From Leptospiraceae bacterium (GTDB lineage: Bacteria > Spirochaetota > Leptospiria > Leptospirales > Leptospiraceae), in the NCBI GenBank assembly GCA_947458405.1, contig CANGZW010000003.1, positions 36,113-100,112 on the forward strand: DNA of 64,000 bases, given 5' to 3'. Under the pieces are notes generated by a model. The model worked only from the letters and a program-made list of their open reading frames with translations. It was not told the DNA's origin and ran no database searches. Below, piece after piece: positions 25,755 to 35,077 of this stretch. Positions within the stretch are counted from its first letter, which is position 1. Each line of letters starts with the position of its first letter. The translations under genes and the position numbers were made by a program.

Positions 25755-26564
25755 ATGTCTATGAACAAACAGGTTGAATCATTATTATTTAAAACTAGAA
25801 AGGATCTTTCCGAATTAATCCGTACTGCCGCATTTTGTGGTCTCAAAGGTGGGACAGAAACCGAGGACATGGATCATGATGAACTAAAACTTCTGTCATT
25901 AATAGGAAAAGACATAGTTCCCACAACTGTAAAAATTGGGGGCCCAGAGGCAAGAACGGATATTCGATACTGCTTTTCTATTGGAATAGACGGTATTTCC
26001 GCCCCCATGATTGAATCTGAATATTCTCTTCGGAATTTTATAAATACCTTAAAAAATCTTATTCCTCCGGCTAATTATTCTAAACTGAGAAAATCCATAA
26101 ATTTAGAAACAATCACAGGCTATCGGAACATACTCGAAATTGCTGATTCAAAGAGTTTCGAAGATCTAGATAATGTAACAGCCGCTCGCTCGGATTTATC
26201 CGCTTCTATGGATTCTTTACCCGATGATCCCGAAGTAATGAGAGTCACTACCCAAATCATTAAAATTGCTAGAGATCGAGGCAAAAAAACATCCGTGGGT
26301 GGCACAATTACAAAATCTAATTTTTATGTAATTAGTGATACGATTTCTCCGGATCAAATAAATTCCAGACATGTGGCTGTGGATGTAGCTAAGGTTAAAA
26401 GTCAAAACCTAAAAGATGTTCCAGAAATGATGTTATCATTTGAAATGGATCTTTATGATATTCTTGCTCAGTTCAAACCAGAAAGAGCGTACTACTATAA
26501 AAATAGAATTGAGATAAATAGAGAAAGAATTGGAATGAAAAAGGTTTTGTATTCTATTCGATAG
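25755..26564 (+). CDS. HpcH/HpaI aldolase-like protein
   Basis: 269 residues with the TIM-barrel signatures of the HpcH/HpaI aldolase and citrate-lyase-beta superfamily: VKIGGPEARTDI (59-70), GIDGISAPMIES (77-88), ETITGYRNI (118-126) and ARSDLSAS (144-151). The Glu and Asp at E87 and D147 lie where the metal-binding acids of the family are found. The enzyme presumably forms or breaks a C-C bond using a pyruvate-like or acyl-CoA substrate, but the substrate is not evident. Related proteins occur in surface-sugar clusters, though no such genes are adjacent. Its last 11 bases overlap the converging gene. Confidence 0.75.
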   Translation: MSMNKQVESLLFKTRKDLSELIRTAAFCGLKGGTETEDMDHDELKLLSLIGKDIVPTTVKIGGPEARTDIRYCFSIGIDGISAPMIESEYSLRNFINTLKNLIPPANYSKLRKSINLETITGYRNILEIADSKSFEDLDNVTAARSDLSASMDSLPDDPEVMRVTTQIIKIARDRGKKTSVGGTITKSNFYVISDTISPDQINSRHVAVDVAKVKSQNLKDVPEMMLSFEMDLYDILAQFKPERAYYYKNRIEINRERIGMKKVLYSIR

Positions 26565-27153
26565 ATTGGCAATCTGAAAAAAATGTATTTAGTTTTTCAA
26601 ATTCTAAAAATAGAATCAAGAACCCTGTAACATCATTTTCACCAATCAGGAAATCTACAAATCCAGCGATAACCACTGCTTCTTTTTTTTCGGGAGCAGT
26701 CGGGCGGTGAATTTCTACAATTCGCTCTAAGTGTTGGATTGGAACCTTAGATTCCAATTCAAAACGTAGCAACATAGAAAAGTTATCAGTGAAAAAACTA
26801 AAAATCTTTTCTCCAAGGTTAGCTAATTCTTTCTTATTAAAATTTTCAAAAGTTATGATCTTTTCACTTTCCCCAAAAAAAGTAACTGCTAGATGTGATA
26901 CTTCCTCCACTGAAAATATTAATCTTGCTTCCCCATGGTACTGATTGTCTTTAAAGCATTTTCCCAGTTTTCGAATATAAGAATCAGAGGAATGTAACAT
27001 TTCAGGAATAATCTCAATTGCATTCATACATAAGACTCTCGGGATTGATAAGGTTTTAGTTTCAATGAGAGATTTTATGGAGGTGGAAAATGGAATTGGT
27101 AAATCTAGGGATTCATTTTTTTCAGTATTTTTAAGATTAATCATAGGGTTCAT
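26554..27153 (-). CDS. Unknown protein coupled to a lone receiver, possibly CheX-like
   Basis: 199 residues, soluble, alternating helix and strand. A middle section (YHGEARLIFSVEEVSHLAV followed by TFFGES) is reminiscent of the CheC/CheX/FliY fold, in which strand-rich repeats surround a helix, but the ExxN phosphatase motif is not present. The start follows the stop of the receiver gene by one base, so the two are translationally coupled and probably interact. The role may be reading out or dephosphorylating the receiver; this is inference. Confidence 0.55.
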   Translation of the reverse strand: MNPMINLKNTEKNESLDLPIPFSTSIKSLIETKTLSIPRVLCMNAIEIIPEMLHSSDSYIRKLGKCFKDNQYHGEARLIFSVEEVSHLAVTFFGESEKIITFENFNKKELANLGEKIFSFFTDNFSMLLRFELESKVPIQHLERIVEIHRPTAPEKKEAVVIAGFVDFLIGENDVTGFLILFLEFEKLNTFFSDCQSIE

Positions 27154-27154
27154 T

Positions 27155-27553
27155 TTAATTGAATGGATTGATCGAAGTAGTTAGCCGTGTTGGGTAGAAT
27201 AAAACTTCCCCTTTTTTTAAGGGTACCTTTGGAATCATCCAACCGACTCCAGCATAAACAGGGAGTAGAAATTGGCTAAAAAGCATAACTCCACGAACAT
27301 CAAAACCAGTGGTGGCAATTATGATCTTGCCCTTATATCCAGATTTATAAATTTTTCTAACCAGAAGTAGACCCGAAATTTGTGATTCCATCGTTATATC
27401 ACTTACTACGGCTGTAAAATCTTTACTTAAAAAAATCTCAAAACCTTCTTTTGCATTGAAAGCCCTTTCGGAGGGGATATTTATCTTATCAAAATACAAT
27501 TTAAGATTATTTGCATATCTATCATTGTCATCCACTATAAGAACAGATTGCAT
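27155..27553 (-). CDS. Single-domain response regulator
   Basis: 132-residue CheY-type receiver without an output domain. Acidic pocket D8/D9 (LIVDDND), phosphoacceptor D52 (VVSDITME), switch Thr in IIATTG near residue 80 and K109 in MIPKVPL. The alpha4-beta5 region is altered ([17 protein letters not shown]), so the signalling surface may be specialised. AGGAG is 12 bases from the ATG, a long spacing. It forms a two-gene unit with the next protein. A DISM kinase elsewhere in the window could be its donor, but nothing in the sequence proves that. Confidence 0.85.
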   Translation of the reverse strand: MQSVLIVDDNDRYANNLKLYFDKINIPSERAFNAKEGFEIFLSKDFTAVVSDITMESQISGLLLVRKIYKSGYKGKIIIATTGFDVRGVMLFSQFLLPVYAGVGWMIPKVPLKKGEVLFYPTRLTTSINPFN

Positions 27554-27692
27554 AGCTTATTCATTCTCCTATTAAACCTATTTTATCTACCACTCTATAG
27601 ATATAATCGTTTGATTGTATAGTAGAATATAGCTTAGGATAAAAGAATTTGAAATTTAGAATTTTGGGAAGGGAGTGGCTTGGGATAAAAAT

Positions 27693-27725
27693 AGAAAGGT
27701 TTTCATAAACATAAAAAACCTTTCT
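27693..27725 (-). terminator. Intrinsic terminator of sodB
   Basis: AGAAAGGTTTT (27693-27703) and AAAACCTTTCT (27715-27725) form a perfect eleven-base-pair stem with an eleven-base loop. On the minus strand it is followed by ATTTTTAT, eight bases after the sodB stop. Confidence 0.85.
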
Positions 27726-27733
27726 AAATGGAT

Positions 27734-28312
27734 TTATTTAAAATTTTGAGATACGAACTCCCAGTTTACTAATTTCCAGAATGCTTCCACATAATTTGGT
27801 CTTGCATTTCGGTAATCAATATAATAAGCATGTTCCCAAACATCACAAGTGAGTAGGGCTTGCTTTCCATCTTTGAGGGGTGTTCCCGCATTACTTGTGC
27901 TCTCTAAAGATAAGGTTCCATCGCCATTTTTTACTAGCCATGCCCAACCGGATCCAAATGTTCCAACTGCTGTAGTACTGAATTTTTCTTTGAAGGTTGC
28001 AAACGAACCAAAAGATTTGTTAATAGCATCAGCCAATGCTCCAGAGGGCTCTCCACCACCTTTGGGAGAAAGACAATGCCAATAAAAAGTATGGTTCCAT
28101 ACTTGTGCGGCGTTATTAAAAATACCACCGGAAGATTTTTTTATAATTTCTTCTAGGGTTAAATTCTCAAACTCTGTTCCGGGTATAAGCTTGTTTAGAT
28201 TTACAACATAAGCATTGTGATGCTTTCCATAGTGATACTCTAATGTTTCAGCTGAGATGGTGGGAGCCAGCGCATCTTTTGCGTAGGGTAGCTCGGGTAA
28301 TTTATGTTCCAT
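27734..28312 (-). CDS. sodB: Superoxide dismutase, Fe type
   Basis: Converts superoxide to oxygen and hydrogen peroxide in the cytoplasm. Metal ligands H27 (EYHYGKHH), H74 (VWNHTFYW), D157 and H161 (DVWEHAYY) are all present. The glutamine at 70 in NNAAQVWNH and the GSGWAWLV stretch are the Fe-SOD pattern. Length 192 aa is standard. ATG is preceded by GGAG at five bases. It is a single transcription unit with its own terminator, and is the only superoxide-removing enzyme seen in the window. Confidence 0.97.
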   Translation of the reverse strand: MEHKLPELPYAKDALAPTISAETLEYHYGKHHNAYVVNLNKLIPGTEFENLTLEEIIKKSSGGIFNNAAQVWNHTFYWHCLSPKGGGEPSGALADAINKSFGSFATFKEKFSTTAVGTFGSGWAWLVKNGDGTLSLESTSNAGTPLKDGKQALLTCDVWEHAYYIDYRNARPNYVEAFWKLVNWEFVSQNFK

Positions 28313-28464
28313 TTTTGCTCCTTTTTTACCATTCTTAGAATTATTCTAAGACCTCTCAAGGATTTTTTGTTTCCTTCCATAGAAAAGAAAAATCAAAATT
28401 GCAATTGATTGCCCCCTATAATAATATCTATTTGAAATAGAAGAAATCTTTGAAGGATACAATC

Positions 28465-29214
28465 TTGAAAACTTATACAATTATACTCTCTATCCTAATT
28501 CTCATAAATTGTAGTGAGAATACAGATAAAGATTTTGCCATTATAGGTAAATGGAAAGAGCTAAAAAGTCAGAATGAATATGAGAAAAACAAAAAAGAGG
28601 GTCTTATAGAGATCTATCAAAAAGATGGAGAATACGAAGGGAAAATTATTTCATTGGATTCGCCATTAGAAGGAGATAATGAAATACGAAAATGTTTAAT
28701 TTGTAATACTGAATCAGATTCTCCCATAATGTTACTCGGAACTATTATAATTAAAAATCTACATAAAAAATCAAATCATTATATTGGGAAAATTTATGAT
28801 ACATATAATCGAAAATGGTTTGATTTAAAAATTACACAGTTAAATGAATCAAAGATTAATTTAAGAATTTTTGCTTATTTTTCGTTATTTGGAAAAAATA
28901 TTGTAATGGAAAAAGGTGATATTTTTTATAAAGAAGTAACTACAAATGAGTCTATTTCAATTGATAAAAGTAAAAATCTTTATGGTATTTCAATTGGAGA
29001 TGTGAATGAAATAGAGGATGGATTCATAAAAATTAAATGTGATGCAAGTGAGACATTTTCTATTGGTAGTGTGGGGTATTTGTACGATAGGTTAGGGATT
29101 GTGCAAGAAAAACTTGTATTGATTAAAAAAGAAGAGGAAAATTGTACATTTAAAATAGATGAAGTTAAAACTTTAAAATTAAAGGGAAATATAGTATATT
29201 TTTATGATAAATAA
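28465..29214 (+). CDS. Lipoprotein with DUF2147-like beta-barrel domain
   Basis: The track starts at TTG 28450, but AAGGA seven bases before TTG 28465 favours the shorter form (249 aa). A short hydrophobic signal ends in the lipobox LINC, acceptable for a spirochaete. Residues about 28-145 match the DUF2147 plan: IIGKWKE, GLIEIYQKDGEYEGKI, RKCL, GKIYDTYNRKWFDLKI and IFAYFSLFGKNIVMEK. DUF2147 proteins are small lipocalin-like barrels of unknown role. The C-terminal 85 residues form a separate beta-rich part. It converges on the udg gene with only one base between stops. Confidence 0.75.
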   Translation: MKTYTIILSILILINCSENTDKDFAIIGKWKELKSQNEYEKNKKEGLIEIYQKDGEYEGKIISLDSPLEGDNEIRKCLICNTESDSPIMLLGTIIIKNLHKKSNHYIGKIYDTYNRKWFDLKITQLNESKINLRIFAYFSLFGKNIVMEKGDIFYKEVTTNESISIDKSKNLYGISIGDVNEIEDGFIKIKCDASETFSIGSVGYLYDRLGIVQEKLVLIKKEEENCTFKIDEVKTLKLKGNIVYFYDK

Positions 29215-29215
29215 A

Positions 29216-29824
29216 CTATTTCCACTTTATATTTACTTTTGGATTTTTTCCTAGTTTCTCTAATACCTGTAACATATCTGACCACATTTGTTTTTGGGCA
29301 TTGCTACTATCCCCTCCATTTCTTAAGATATAACTCGGATGATAGGTAGGCATAACTGGAATCTCTTTATATTTTGACCACTTGCCTCTCATACTTGTGA
29401 TACCTTCATTTGTATTTAAAATAAATCTGGTGGAAGGATTTCCAAGTGTTACAATTACTTTTGGTTGAATAATTTCTATTTGATTTAATAAATAAGGGCT
29501 GCAAGCTTCGACCTCTTCCTTATCCGGAGCCCTATCTTTTTCAAATTTTAAATCAACAGTAGGCCTGCATTTTGTAATATTTGCAATATACACATCCTCC
29601 CGGGAAAATCCCATCGCCCGTTCTATCAAACGTGTAAGTAGTTCACCTGCTTTTCCAATAAAAGGTCTTCCCGAGAGATCTTCCTGTCTCCCGGGACCTT
29701 CTCCAATAAACATTAATTGTGCATTCGGATTTCCTTCTCCAAAAACTACTTGATTTCTAGTAGTATGTAATTTACATTTTTTACAGAGAAGAGCCTCTTC
29801 TTTAAGATTCTGTAAACTATTCAC
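29216..29824 (-). CDS. Family 4 uracil-DNA glycosylase (Fe-S)
   Basis: Removes uracil from DNA for base excision repair. The four cysteines of the [4Fe-4S] cluster are C14 and C17 (LLCKKCKLH), C86 (TKCRPTV) and C108 (VEACSPY). Motif A is GEGPGRQEDLSGRPFIG and the leucine-loop motif is YHPSYILR, as in family 4 (UdgA) enzymes. 202 aa is normal. GTG start immediately follows the stop of the MTA phosphorylase gene, so the two are coupled although functionally unrelated. Confidence 0.95.
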   Translation of the reverse strand: MNSLQNLKEEALLCKKCKLHTTRNQVVFGEGNPNAQLMFIGEGPGRQEDLSGRPFIGKAGELLTRLIERAMGFSREDVYIANITKCRPTVDLKFEKDRAPDKEEVEACSPYLLNQIEIIQPKVIVTLGNPSTRFILNTNEGITSMRGKWSKYKEIPVMPTYHPSYILRNGGDSSNAQKQMWSDMLQVLEKLGKNPKVNIKWK

Positions 29825-30691
29825 TTATATATTATATCCCAGTAGTTTATTTATTTTTTCTACCTCTTTTGGATTTCTCTTTTCAGGGGATGTTATAATT
29901 GAAAATTTAGATGAGCCTAATAAACTTTTGTCTTCACTCAGTCCGAGTTTAGGAATTAATTGAGAAATTAGTTTTTTTGCATTTTCACTATTTTTATGTA
30001 AATACCCTAACACTGCTTCAACTGTTACAGCCTCTTCATGATCTTTCCATGCATCATAATCTGTTGACATACAAACCATTTGGTATTGTATTTCAGCTTC
30101 TCGTGCTAGTTTAGCCTCAGGTAATACACTCATATTAATAATATCCCCACCAATTTGACGATACATTTTTGACTCTGCTCTGGTTGAAAAGAGGGGACCT
30201 TCCATACAAATAAGCGTTTTTTCTTTGTGTAATTTCATATTTAGTTCATTTGTGGCTTCGATAACTTTTTTTTCTAAATATTTGGAAAATGGATCTCCAA
30301 ATGGAGCATGGGCAACGATTCCATTTTTATAAAATGTTGACTCTCTCGTGCCTTTGGTTCTATCGATAATTTGATTTGGTAATACGAAATCCATCGGTGC
30401 TATTTCTTCTTTTAGACTACCCACTGCACTGAATGAAACGATTTCTTCTACACCTAAATTTTTTAATGCACATATATTAGCTAAATTTGGTATCTCAGAG
30501 GGAGAAATAAAATGACCTCTTCCATGGCGGGGTAAAAATGCAATTTCTTTACCTTTATAATTGCCAATTAGAATTGTATCGGATGGTTTACCCCATGGAG
30601 TTTCTGGAAAAACCTCATCTATTTTTTCTAGACCATCAAGGTCGTACAATCCCGTTCCACCAATAAACGCTAATTTTACGTTGTATTTCAT
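29825..30691 (-). CDS. mtnP: S-methyl-5'-thioadenosine phosphorylase
   Basis: Splits methylthioadenosine into adenine and methylthioribose-1-phosphate in methionine salvage. Family features: FIGGTGLYDL (N-terminus, phosphate site), LPRHGRGH, FSAVGSLKEE, MEGPLFSTRAES, INMSVLPEAKLARE and the substrate loop STDYDAW. Those last two separate MTA phosphorylase from ordinary purine nucleoside phosphorylase. 288 aa is normal. ATG overlaps the stop of the AsmA-like gene (ATGA) and has GGAG upstream. Confidence 0.92.
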   Translation of the reverse strand: MKYNVKLAFIGGTGLYDLDGLEKIDEVFPETPWGKPSDTILIGNYKGKEIAFLPRHGRGHFISPSEIPNLANICALKNLGVEEIVSFSAVGSLKEEIAPMDFVLPNQIIDRTKGTRESTFYKNGIVAHAPFGDPFSKYLEKKVIEATNELNMKLHKEKTLICMEGPLFSTRAESKMYRQIGGDIINMSVLPEAKLAREAEIQYQMVCMSTDYDAWKDHEEAVTVEAVLGYLHKNSENAKKLISQLIPKLGLSEDKSLLGSSKFSIITSPEKRNPKEVEKINKLLGYNI

Positions 30692-32649
30692 TCTTCTTTT
30701 TTCTCCATTGAGTTTTTACTCTTACTAAAATTAAATAAATTTTTAACTGATTCTATTGAATTTCTTATATATTCCGATGCTATCGAACCCGCAACTCCTC
30801 CTGCAGTAACTCCAATTGGACCAGATAATGTAACGCCTAAATAAACAGATCCCAACCAAATTGGATCTATATAGGCGGCATTTTTATTAAATTGACCTTT
30901 ATAAATAATAGGGATGGAAAAAGCTCTTCCTGCAATTCCTCCCAAACCAACTTGAATTTGTAACTCTATTTCACCATCAAAATTAATATTACCTTTTCCT
31001 TTTGCATCAATCCCCACACCGACCATTTTTAGATCAGGAATATCAATATTTCTTTTCTCAATATAAAAATGAGATGTAATTGATTGGAATTCACCACTTT
31101 CTCCTTTGGGTCCGAGTATATTTACATATTTTCCGAGAGTCAAAATAGGTTTAAGGAAGTTTGCGTATCCCGTTAATTTACCATTTTTTATCGTGGTTAT
31201 TCCCTTAATCTTAAGGTTATTTTCAAAGATTGGGAGAGTGTTTCCAACGGAATGTAAATGAAATTCAGTGTCCAAATTTCCTGAAATAAATTTTTTATCT
31301 GAGTATTTCTTGATTAATTTTTCTAAATCTACGTTTTGTAGTTTAAAACTAAAATCATAATTAGTTTCATTGGCAGTTGATATAATACCATCACCAGAAA
31401 TATTTCCGTTATACAAGGATCCTTTAGAAATATTTATCTTCACGTTAGAGTCATCAATTAAAACTTTTCCTTCAGATTCTCCGAAATCGTAATCCTTGAA
31501 AGATAACTTTTTACATTTAAAATTTAGCTCACTTGTAAATTTTTTATTTTTACTCCCAGGGATTGAAAAATCTGTAAAAGCTAAAATATATTCTATTGAC
31601 TTTTCAAGCTCAAAATAATCAGAATTTATATAAAGATTTAAAAAGATGGTATTATGTAATACCAACTCTCCCAATAAATTTACTGACAAATAGTTACCTA
31701 ATTTTAATTTAGTGTTACTAAGAGTAATCTTACTGCTTTTTATATGATAAGATATGGTAGATTTAATTTCTATAGGAGGGGCATCTTCAATACCTTTAAA
31801 ATTTAAATTATAAATTGTCGTGTTAGTAATCAGATTTATTGTATTAATATCATTTTTTTCGATTGAAAACTCACCTGAAATAAAGCTGTTTGTAAAGTTT
31901 GATTTTAAGAAGATATAATAATAGGGTTGAAATTTTTTCAGTGGAAAATTTTTTAGATTTATTTTTCCATGCAGTAAGAAATTTTCTAACTTAATTTCTT
32001 TATTTTCAATTCCAAAATTTAGGTCAGTAATAATATTTCCATTTAAATAATTAATATTTAAATATAAAGAATTGTCTTGCACAGAATTATGATTATAGTA
32101 CAGATTTGAGATGTATATTTTCTCGTGAGAATTATTGTAAGTCAAATCTATATTTAAATTTTTTAAGTGAATTGATAATATTTGAAAATTGTAGATTTTG
32201 TTTGATAATTCAAGTGAAGAAGTATTAGTCTTTTTATTTTCTTTAGATATAAAAGTTAAATTACCATCTTCTATTATTAAATCATCTAACTTCCATTGTT
32301 TCAGGATAATTTTCTTCCATGAGAATATAATTGTAATACGTGAAGACTCTAAATTAATGGAGGAGTTTTTGTTATCACTTTTGATTGACACATTTTCCAG
32401 ACTAATTTCAGGATAAGGAAAAAAAGAAATATCCTCTTTTGAATATGTTAAATTATAGCCTATAATTGTTTTTGCTTTTTCTAATAATATAGATTTCCAG
32501 TAATCTTTTCTTAATAGAAAAGTTCCGAAGAAAGTTAAATATCCTAAAAAAAACAAGAAAAAGAAGGAAAAAATCCAACGTTTTTTGGGAAATTTAATCA
32601 TAACCAATTTTATCATTTTATATAAAAAAGAATAGAATTTTTTATTCAA
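30688..32649 (-). CDS. AsmA-like envelope protein
   Basis: 653 residues. One N-terminal membrane helix (about 25-46) anchors a very long beta-rich body with many alternating strands, the bridge-like fold of AsmA/YhdP/TamB relatives. The C-terminal part (KIKGITTIKNGKLTG, GNINFDGEIELQIQVGLGG) matches the AsmA-like C-terminal domain. Such proteins are thought to help phospholipid transport between the two membranes. First gene of the AsmA-mtnP-udg unit. TTG start at 32649 has only a weak AAGG upstream; a later ATG is possible. Confidence 0.82.
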   Translation of the reverse strand: MNKKFYSFLYKMIKLVMIKFPKKRWIFSFFFLFFLGYLTFFGTFLLRKDYWKSILLEKAKTIIGYNLTYSKEDISFFPYPEISLENVSIKSDNKNSSINLESSRITIIFSWKKIILKQWKLDDLIIEDGNLTFISKENKKTNTSSLELSNKIYNFQILSIHLKNLNIDLTYNNSHEKIYISNLYYNHNSVQDNSLYLNINYLNGNIITDLNFGIENKEIKLENFLLHGKINLKNFPLKKFQPYYYIFLKSNFTNSFISGEFSIEKNDINTINLITNTTIYNLNFKGIEDAPPIEIKSTISYHIKSSKITLSNTKLKLGNYLSVNLLGELVLHNTIFLNLYINSDYFELEKSIEYILAFTDFSIPGSKNKKFTSELNFKCKKLSFKDYDFGESEGKVLIDDSNVKINISKGSLYNGNISGDGIISTANETNYDFSFKLQNVDLEKLIKKYSDKKFISGNLDTEFHLHSVGNTLPIFENNLKIKGITTIKNGKLTGYANFLKPILTLGKYVNILGPKGESGEFQSITSHFYIEKRNIDIPDLKMVGVGIDAKGKGNINFDGEIELQIQVGLGGIAGRAFSIPIIYKGQFNKNAAYIDPIWLGSVYLGVTLSGPIGVTAGGVAGSIASEYIRNSIESVKNLFNFSKSKNSMEKKEE

Positions 32650-32696
32650 ACCAAATGTACCTTGAATATTTTTAATATAAAAATAAATTATGAGTT

Positions 32697-33524
32697 ATGA
32701 CATTTCATAATACTAAATCTTTTCAGTACGTCATTTCATCTGCACTCAGTGAGGCACTATTGACATCTGAAATCACAGAGAGACCCCTATTGGTCAGGGG
32801 GGAACCGGGCACAGGAAAAACTCTTCTAGCCGAGTATATTGCCAAAACTAAACACATCCCCATTTTTAAGTGGCACATAAAATCAACAAGTTCTGCAAAG
32901 GAAGGCTTGTATTTTTATGATGCAGTCTCTAGATTAAATGACTCCAGATTTGTAGATTCAAAGATGAATGAGAAAGTACATAATATAGAAAATTATATTA
33001 AATTGGGAGCTCTGGGACTTGCTTTTAACCATGATGGAGATAGTATCGTTTTAATTGATGAAATAGATAAGGCAGATATTGAATTTCCCAATGATTTACT
33101 TCTTGAGTTGGATCAAATGGAATTTGTAATACAAGAGACTTCCCGGGTAGTAAAAGCCAAAAAAAGACCTATCGTAATCATCACATCCAATAATGAAAAA
33201 GAACTTCCGGATGCTTTTTTACGGAGGTGTATTTTTCATTATATAGAATTTCCGGGCCCTGAACACTTACGAGAAATTATTAATGTTCATTTCCCCGGTA
33301 TTGAAGATTCTATTCTTGAAACTTCTTTAAAAACATTTTATAAAATAAGAAAAATAGATGATCTCAGAAAAAAGCCATCTACGAGTGAACTAATTGATTG
33401 GCTTAGTGTACTATTATCACAGGGAGCAGTATTAAAATCCTTAGAAAAGATTCCTTATTTAGGAACTCTTATTAAAAATGAGGAAGATTTAAAAAATAAT
33501 TTTGGAAGGTTTACGGTAAATTAA
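32697..33524 (+). CDS. MoxR-type AAA+ ATPase
   Basis: 275-residue AAA+ ATPase of the MoxR class. Walker A GEPGTGKT (35-42), Walker B SIVLIDEIDKAD (114-125), sensor region TSNNEKELPDAFLRR and an arginine finger near it. MoxR proteins act as chaperones that load or activate a VWA partner, and here the next gene encodes just such a partner through a one-base TAATG overlap. The sequence resembles the kind paired with CoxE-type VWA proteins. No substrate enzyme (such as a CO dehydrogenase) is nearby. Confidence 0.9.
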   Translation: MTFHNTKSFQYVISSALSEALLTSEITERPLLVRGEPGTGKTLLAEYIAKTKHIPIFKWHIKSTSSAKEGLYFYDAVSRLNDSRFVDSKMNEKVHNIENYIKLGALGLAFNHDGDSIVLIDEIDKADIEFPNDLLLELDQMEFVIQETSRVVKAKKRPIVIITSNNEKELPDAFLRRCIFHYIEFPGPEHLREIINVHFPGIEDSILETSLKTFYKIRKIDDLRKKPSTSELIDWLSVLLSQGAVLKSLEKIPYLGTLIKNEEDLKNNFGRFTVN

Positions 33525-34717
33525 TGTTTCAAGATTTTTTCTATAGGCTGAAGTCTAAAAATATACCTGTTTCAACAACAGAATTAATCGATTTAATTAA
33601 AATGACTTCTTACTTTAGTTCTAACAATGGATCTTTAAGTATCAAAGAATTTTACACTGTTGCTAGAAGTTGTTTGATTAAAGACATTAAATATTTTGAT
33701 GATTATGATTTAGTTTTTGCAAATACCTTTGGAAATACTCCAATTAGTGATGATAATTTTAAGGGATTATTATCTGAGTGGTTGAGAATTGCCAAAGAAA
33801 ATGAAATATCAGAGGAAAGAAAATCCAAGGCAATGAAGCTTTCCGATGATGAAGTATTTAAGGAATTTCAAAAAAGACTAGAAGAACAAAAAGAGAGACA
33901 TGATAAGGGAAATTACTGGGTAGGCACAGGGGGAACATCTGCTTTTGGAAGTAAAGGATACAATCAAAATGGAATTAGAGTAGGGGGAGAAGGTGGTGAG
34001 GGTATTGCACTACAAATTTTAGGTGATCGTAACTATAAAGAATATAGGACAGATGAATCATTAAGTGTAAGACAACTAAAGGTAGCTTTAAAAAAATTAC
34101 GCGATTTGCGAAAAGATGGACGAAAAGAATTTCAATTGGAACCGACCATCAAAAAAACTTGCGAAAATGCGGGTGATTTAGAGCTAATATTCGAATCTTC
34201 TAGAAAAAATAAACTCAAATTGATGCTTCTTATGGATGTTGGCGGAAGTATGACACCACATTCAATAAGTGTGAGTCGTCTTTTTTCTGCAGCACATCAA
34301 ATGAATCATTTTAAAGAATTTCATTACTTTTATTTTCATAATATAATTTATGACCGAGTATTTACTGATTCCAATTTCGATGAAAGTATCACGGTTGAAC
34401 GTCTGAAAAAGAAGATATCCCCTGATACAAAAGTAATTTTTGTTGGAGATGGTGCCATGAATCCATATGAGCTTTTTGGTTCTTATGGATCAAATTATTC
34501 ATATAGTGAAATGGATAATGCCCGTAAAATAAAGATAACCGGTATGAATACTTTAAATAATATTATAAAATATTACACTAGTTCTATTTGGTTAAATCCT
34601 GATCCCCAAAGGTATTGGAATTCAACAACTTGTGAAGCAATATGGGATATTTTACCAATGTATTATTTGAGTGTAGATGGATTACACAAAGCTATTTCTA
34701 GATTAAAAGAAATATAG
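33524..34717 (+). CDS. CoxE-type VWA protein, partner of the MoxR ATPase
   Basis: 397 residues, soluble. The N-terminal half is helical with a charged section (KRLEEQKERHDKGNYWVGTG) and a Gly-rich region (about 125-160). The C-terminal VWA domain starts at KLMLLMDVGGSMTP (about 229), a DxGxS MIDAS variant common in the COG3825/CoxE group. The fourth strand carries VIFVGDGAMNPYELF. Together with the MoxR ATPase it should form a two-component chaperone that fits metal or conformationally matures a target enzyme. The target is unknown. Confidence 0.88.
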   Translation: MFQDFFYRLKSKNIPVSTTELIDLIKMTSYFSSNNGSLSIKEFYTVARSCLIKDIKYFDDYDLVFANTFGNTPISDDNFKGLLSEWLRIAKENEISEERKSKAMKLSDDEVFKEFQKRLEEQKERHDKGNYWVGTGGTSAFGSKGYNQNGIRVGGEGGEGIALQILGDRNYKEYRTDESLSVRQLKVALKKLRDLRKDGRKEFQLEPTIKKTCENAGDLELIFESSRKNKLKLMLLMDVGGSMTPHSISVSRLFSAAHQMNHFKEFHYFYFHNIIYDRVFTDSNFDESITVERLKKKISPDTKVIFVGDGAMNPYELFGSYGSNYSYSEMDNARKIKITGMNTLNNIIKYYTSSIWLNPDPQRYWNSTTCEAIWDILPMYYLSVDGLHKAISRLKEI

Positions 34718-34724
34718 CTATATT

Positions 34725-35045
34725 TTATAAATAATGCTCATAAGTATTTTTTAGACTCACTAGGCTCATAGCTCCCAGGCTTCTTTTAACTTCTTTTCCA
34801 TTTTTAAATAGAATTAAAGTTGGAATACTAGAAATTCCATATCTAGATGCAATCTCATTTTTTTCATCTATATTTATTTTGATTACTGTCACTCTTTCTT
34901 TCCAATCTTTTGCAATTTGAGTTATTATTGGATTTAGCATTTTACAGGGAGGGCACCATTCAGCCCAAAAATCCACTAAAATAGGTTTTTCATGGGATTC
35001 TAAGAGTTCTTCAAAATTTGAGGGAAGTTGCTTTGTCTGTTCCAT
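34725..35045 (-). CDS. Thioredoxin with WCPPC active site
   Basis: 106 residues from ATG 35045, which has AGGAG seven bases upstream; the track's start at 35066 has no ribosome binding site. Normal thioredoxin fold: ILVDFWAEWCPPCKML with the active-site pair in WCPPC instead of WCGPC, and the cis-Pro in SSIPTLILFKNGKEV. The proline after the first cysteine raises the likely redox potential relative to standard thioredoxin. A dyad resembling a CsoR/CstR-family operator lies directly before the ribosome binding site, suggesting control by metal or reactive sulfur. Confidence 0.92.
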   Translation of the reverse strand: MEQTKQLPSNFEELLESHEKPILVDFWAEWCPPCKMLNPIITQIAKDWKERVTVIKINIDEKNEIASRYGISSIPTLILFKNGKEVKRSLGAMSLVSLKNTYEHYL

Positions 35046-35057
35046 CGGAAATCTCCT

Positions 35058-35077
35058 ATATACCAATAGGGGTATAT
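35058..35077 (-). promoter_or_regulatory. CsoR/CstR-like operator upstream of the thioredoxin gene
   Basis: The dyad ATATACC-N6-GGTATAT reads TACCCCTATTGGTA on the thioredoxin strand. This is close to the G-tract dyad (TACCCC-N-GGGGTA) used by CsoR-family repressors. It is placed 12 bases before the ATG, just upstream of AGGAG, and a TATACAT that could be a -10 box lies next to it. The regulator itself is not in the window. Confidence 0.45.
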
